Source: Shinella sp. WSJ-2
GTDB lineage: Bacteria > Pseudomonadota > Alphaproteobacteria > Rhizobiales > Rhizobiaceae
DNA: 64,000 nucleotides
Assembly: GCF_003432075.1 (NCBI RefSeq)
Contig: NZ_QWBU01000014.1
Span: forward strand, 1-64,000
Direction of reading: 5' to 3'
Each line of letters opens with the position of its first letter. Within the stretch, counting starts at the first letter, position 1. Of the stretch, positions 60,817-64,000 are shown in pieces. Under the pieces are notes generated by a model. The model saw nothing but the letters and a program-made list of their open reading frames with translations, made no database searches and was not told the origin of the DNA. The position numbers and the translations under genes were made by a program.

Positions 60817-61509
60817 TTGGCTTTCCGCGCCACCATCCTGACGCTCTATCCGGAAATGTTTCCCGGCCTGCTCGGTCAGTCGCTCTCGGGAAAGGCGCTT
60901 TCGCGCGGCGACTGGGCGCTCGATTGCGTGCAGATCCGCGATTTCACCACCGACCGCCACCGCACCGTCGACGACACGCCGGCTGGCGGCGGCGCCGGCA
61001 TGGTGCTGAAGCCGGATGTGCTGGCCAGGGCGATCGATCATGCGTCGGAAGGCGACAACCGTCCGCGCCTGCTGATGAGCCCGCGCGGCAAGCCACTGAC
61101 GCAGCAGCGGGTTCGCGAATTGGCGGCCGGCGAGGGCGTCATCGTGGTCTGTGGCCGTTTCGAGGGTGTCGACCAGCGGGTCATCGATGGACGCCAGCTC
61201 GAAGAGGTGTCGATTGGCGACTATATCCTCTCCGGCGGAGAGCCGGCGGCGATGATCCTCCTCGATGCCATCGTGCGTATCCTGCCCGGCGTGATGGGCA
61301 ATGCGCTCTCGGGCGAGCATGAGAGTTTTGAAGGCGGGTTGCTGGAGCATCCGCACTATACGCGCCCGCAGGTCTGGGAAGGCCGCGAAATTCCCGGTGT
61401 GCTCACCTCGGGCAATCACGCGGCCATCGAACGGTGGCGGCGGGAAGAAGCCGAGGCCCTCACACGCGCCCGCCGGCCCGACCTGCTGTCTCAGCCGGTT
61501 ACGAAATAA
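60817..61509 (+). CDS. trmD: tRNA (guanine(37)-N1)-methyltransferase
   Basis: A 230-residue SPOUT methyltransferase with the deep trefoil knot that binds [82 protein letters not shown] and [33 protein letters not shown]. It methylates G37 of several tRNAs and prevents frameshifts. No ATG fits well; I use the TTG at 60817 directly after the rimM stop, giving [15 protein letters not shown], the usual N-terminus. Its last 19 bases overlap the convergent TSUP gene. Confidence 0.92.
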   Translation: MAFRATILTLYPEMFPGLLGQSLSGKALSRGDWALDCVQIRDFTTDRHRTVDDTPAGGGAGMVLKPDVLARAIDHASEGDNRPRLLMSPRGKPLTQQRVRELAAGEGVIVVCGRFEGVDQRVIDGRQLEEVSIGDYILSGGEPAAMILLDAIVRILPGVMGNALSGEHESFEGGLLEHPHYTRPQVWEGREIPGVLTSGNHAAIERWRREEAEALTRARRPDLLSQPVTK

Positions 61510-62237
61510 TAGATCGTGAGCGCGATACCGACCGCGACTACCAGGCCGCGGATGACCGGCTGCGGCACGCGCCGCGCCGCCCAGACGCCGGACCAGCCGC
61601 CGAGCGCGCCGGCCGGCACCATGACGGCGGCCTGCGGCCAGCCGACGACCTTGCCGCTGGCGAAGACGACGATGGCGACGCCCGCGATGACGACGGCCAG
61701 AAAATTCTTCAGCGCGTTGAGCCGGTGATAATCGCCACCCTTTGTGAGGCCGAGAACGGCGAGCATCATGATGCCCATACCGGCGCCGAAGAAGCCGCCA
61801 TAGATCGAGGTGACGAACTGGCCGGCGAGGCCGAGCGGCGAAACCGGCGTTTCGGCATGCAGCGTCTTCGGCTTGAGATAGGGGCCGGCGGCGAAGATGA
61901 TGGTCGCAGCCAGCAGCAACCAGGGCACTAGCGCGCGGAAGGACGGATTGTCGAGCGATAGTAGCAGGAGCGCGCCGGCAAGGCCGCCGACGAGCGACAG
62001 CGCGCCGAGCAGGGACGCTTCCTTCCAGTCCGCCTTGATCTCTTTGGCATAGGCGAGCGAGGAGGTGACGTAGCCGGGGAACTGCGTGATGGAGGAGGTG
62101 GCATTGGCGACGATCGGCGGCAGGCCGGTCAGCGTCATGGCGCCGAAGGTGAGGAAGGTGCCGCCGCCGGCAATGGCATTGACCACGCCGGAGAGATAGC
62201 CAGCGGCAAACAGTAAAATGGCATCGGCAAAGGTCAT
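61491..62237 (-). CDS. TSUP (TauE/SafE) family membrane permease
   Basis: A 248-residue membrane protein with about seven to eight helices. The TauE-type repeats are visible: [44 protein letters not shown] at the N-terminus and [40 protein letters not shown] in the second half. Family members move sulfite, sulfonates or other organic anions; the substrate cannot be stated. The ATG at 62237 begins at MTFADAILL, as in homologues. It converges on and overlaps trmD by 19 bases and is divergent from rplS. Confidence 0.88.
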   Translation of the reverse strand: MTFADAILLFAAGYLSGVVNAIAGGGTFLTFGAMTLTGLPPIVANATSSITQFPGYVTSSLAYAKEIKADWKEASLLGALSLVGGLAGALLLLSLDNPSFRALVPWLLLAATIIFAAGPYLKPKTLHAETPVSPLGLAGQFVTSIYGGFFGAGMGIMMLAVLGLTKGGDYHRLNALKNFLAVVIAGVAIVVFASGKVVGWPQAAVMVPAGALGGWSGVWAARRVPQPVIRGLVVAVGIALTIYYFVTG

Positions 62238-62540
62238 GGCACTCCTCGCGGCAACGGCCATCGGCCGCTGTCTCCTCCTGCAAAGCGTGATATCGTGGTG
62301 CTACGAGGCCGGCAAGGCCGGAAAAACCGCCATTCCCGGTCGGATTCTTTTGTCTTGAGGGGATGACAAACGGCTTTACCTGGTGTATTGGCCCGCACGG
62401 ATTTGGGATTACCCAGCCGACCTGCAAGCAAAGAATGGCGTACCCGCTCCGTCCGGCAACGGACTACCCTCACGAGGCGTGACCTCCAAGGCGATCGTCG
62501 AGCGCTCTGGCTGTTTCAGAAAAACCGAAGGTTTAGACCG
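62238..62540. other. Divergent promoter region of the TSUP gene and rplS
   Basis: 303 bp between two divergent starts. It must contain both promoters, but no boxes stood out clearly enough to place them. GAAGG lies nine bases before the rplS ATG. No structured leader was recognised. Confidence 0.4.
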
Positions 62541-63077
62541 ATGAACATCATCCAGCAGCTCGAAGCCGAACAGGCCGCGAAAATCGAAGCCAAGCGCCAG
62601 CTCCCGGAATTCTCCCCGGGCGACACCGTCCGCGTCAACGTGCGCGTCACGGAAGGCTCGCGTACCCGCGTACAGGCCTATGAAGGCGTCTGCATCGCCC
62701 GTTCCGGCGGCGGCATCAACGAAAGCTTCACCGTCCGCAAGATCTCCTACGGCGAAGGCGTCGAGCGCGTATTCCCGGTTTACTCGCCGCTCGTCGAAGG
62801 CGTCGAAGTCGTCCGCCGCGGTAAGGTCCGCCGCGCCAAGCTCTACTACCTGCGCGATCGTCGCGGCAAGTCGGCTCGTATCATCGAGAACACCGGCACG
62901 CGCGCCCGCAAGCTGAACGACGCCGAGCGCGCCGCCGTTGCCGAGGAAAAGGCACGTCTGGAAGCCGAGAAGGTCGCAGCCGCCCAGGCTCTCGCCGCTG
63001 AAAAGGCTGCAGCCGAAGCTGCCGAGAAGGCCGCTGCCGCCGAAGCCGCAAAGGCTGCTGAAGCCGCCGCCGAATAA
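62541..63077 (+). CDS. rplS: 50S ribosomal protein L19
   Basis: A 178-residue L19. The conserved core is the first 115 residues: [104 protein letters not shown]. The rest is an Ala/Glu/Lys-rich extension typical for rhizobia and absent from E. coli L19, likely a solvent-exposed helix. L19 lies at the 30S-50S interface. The gene is separated from trmD by the oppositely oriented TSUP gene, which splits the usual trmD-rplS operon. A strong terminator follows. Confidence 0.97.
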   Translation: MNIIQQLEAEQAAKIEAKRQLPEFSPGDTVRVNVRVTEGSRTRVQAYEGVCIARSGGGINESFTVRKISYGEGVERVFPVYSPLVEGVEVVRRGKVRRAKLYYLRDRRGKSARIIENTGTRARKLNDAERAAVAEEKARLEAEKVAAAQALAAEKAAAEAAEKAAAAEAAKAAEAAAE

Positions 63078-63104
63078 TCCGGCAGTCGCATTCAGGGATT
63101 TCGA

Positions 63105-63136
63105 AGCCGTCGGCCCTGGCCGGCGGCTTTTTGTTT
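63105..63136 (+). terminator. Terminator of rplS
   Basis: AGCCGTCGGCC-CT-GGCCGGCGGCT (63105-63128) followed by TTTTTGTTTT. Confidence 0.85.
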
Positions 63137-63227
63137 TACGGAAAAGCCTTTGCGCGCGAGTGTCGTGCTTGCTTCACCGCCTGAACCTGTGACAGTGTTC
63201 CGCCGCCACAATCAGGAGCATATTTTG

Positions 63228-64000
63228 ATGTTTTCCCGCCGCACCGTTCTTGCAGGCCTCGTCGCCGCTGCCCTCATGCCCGTCGCCGCCATGGCTTCGG
63301 ATCTGCCCGATCTCGCAGGCAAGTCCGTCGTCGTCGTCACGGAGAACGCTTATCCGCCGCTGCAGTTCGTCGACCCCAAGACCGGCAACCAGATCGGCTG
63401 GGAATATGATGCGATGAACGAGATCGCCAAGCGGCTGAACTTCAAGGTCGAGTACCAGAATACCTCCTGGGACGCGATGATCCAGGCCGTCTCCGACAAC
63501 CAGTACAATATCGGCATGACGGGCATCACCATCAAGGACGACCGCAAGGAGAAGGTCGACTTCTCCGACCCCTACATGCGTTCGCAGCAGTTCATGCTGG
63601 TGCGCGCCGATGAAAACCGGTTCACGGATGCCAAGACCTTCGGCGCCTTCAAGGACGGCCTGATCGCCGCCCAGCCGGGCACCTCGCCCTTCTACACCGC
63701 CGTCTACGAAATCCTCGACGGCAATGAACAGAACCCGCGCATAAAGCTGTTCGAGACGTTCGGCGCGACCGTGCAGGCCTTGCAGGCCGGCGACGTCGAT
63801 CTGGTGCTCACCGACAGCGTCGCGGCCAAGGGTTATGTCGATGCCTCCGGCGGCAAGCTGAAGGTCGTCGGCGGCCCGCTCGGCACGGAAGATTTCGGCT
63901 TCATCTTCCCCAAGGGCTCCGACCTCGTCGCGCCGATCAATGCGGCGATTGCAGCCCTCAAGGCGGATGGCACGCTGGACGCGCTGAACAAGAAGTGGTT
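63228..64000 (+). CDS. Amino-acid ABC transporter substrate-binding protein, C-terminus cut off
   Basis: The first 257 codons of a family-3 periplasmic binding protein. The signal peptide [23 protein letters not shown] has an RR pair and may be Tat or Sec type. The mature part reads [85 protein letters not shown], the typical polar amino-acid binding N-lobe, then QPGTSPFY and [20 protein letters not shown] ten bases before the ATG at 63228 supports the start. The permease genes would lie beyond the window. Ligand is unknown. Confidence 0.9.
   Translation, partial: MFSRRTVLAGLVAAALMPVAAMASDLPDLAGKSVVVVTENAYPPLQFVDPKTGNQIGWEYDAMNEIAKRLNFKVEYQNTSWDAMIQAVSDNQYNIGMTGITIKDDRKEKVDFSDPYMRSQQFMLVRADENRFTDAKTFGAFKDGLIAAQPGTSPFYTAVYEILDGNEQNPRIKLFETFGATVQALQAGDVDLVLTDSVAAKGYVDASGGKLKVVGGPLGTEDFGFIFPKGSDLVAPINAAIAALKADGTLDALNKKW

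Overview
The window looks like the origin-proximal part of the main chromosome of a Rhizobiaceae-type alphaproteobacterium (Hyphomicrobiales; a Rhizobium, Shinella, Agrobacterium or Ensifer relative). This rests on high GC, the gene order coaE-aroE-maf-ppsR | hemE-hemJ-rho-mnmE-mnmG-rsmG-parA-parB, a SAM-II riboswitch before metA, a sigma-54 controlled glnK-amtB pair and RIME-like palindromic repeats. Genus cannot be fixed from the sequence alone.

Layout. 0-8 kb: a cut-off succinate-semialdehyde dehydrogenase, a nitroreductase, gyrB, then a minus-strand run (Tim44-like, mltA, Smr, XRE regulator), with fxsA and secB on the plus strand. 8-12 kb: leftward cluster dnaQ-coaE-aroE-maf-ppsR. 11.65-12.05 kb: the gap between ppsR and hemE, which carries DnaA boxes, five GANTC sites and an AT-rich segment and is the probable oriC. 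12-20.9 kb: rightward hemE-hemJ, rho, mnmE-mnmG-rsmG-parA-parB. Five parS-like ParB sites lie between 10.19 and 27.78 kb around parAB. 20.9-25.1 kb: leftward leuS-lptE-holA. 25-31 kb: a YggS protein, a PrpE-like acyl-CoA synthetase, an unexplained 765-bp gap, thiamine pyrophosphokinase and an ABC-F ATPase.

31-37 kb is the least housekeeping-like stretch: RIME-like repeats, a tiny secreted Tyr/His/Lys/Gly-repeat protein, metA behind a SAM-II riboswitch and terminator, a GNAT enzyme, an aldose epimerase, small rhizobial proteins, a cold-shock protein and tRNA-Gly. 37-51 kb: CnoX-type chaperedoxin, Lon-N protein, Trm112-like protein, a ubiquinone hydroxylase, TesB, glnK-amtB, ftsK, lolA, xthA, a response regulator, an L,D-transpeptidase-fold protein and an aldo/keto reductase. 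51-56.5 kb: leftward dapF-mtaB-ftsY-yciB and a Tat-type metallo-beta-lactamase-fold protein. 56.6-57.5 kb: an orphan CobT-like VWA protein that looks transferred. 57.8-64 kb: ffh-aroQ-rpsP-rimM-trmD, a TSUP permease on the opposite strand, rplS, and a truncated amino-acid-binding protein.

The genes mostly serve replication initiation and segregation (oriC, gyrB, parAB/parS, holA, dnaQ, ftsK), tRNA and ribosome maturation, protein targeting (secB, ffh, ftsY, lolA, lptE), cell wall and cofactor synthesis. No CRISPR array, prophage, insertion sequence or complete unknown multi-gene system was seen. The best unusual candidates are the repeat protein at 31.5 kb, the orphan CobT-like protein at 56.6 kb, the 28.0-28.8 kb gap, and the parS/oriC arrangement.
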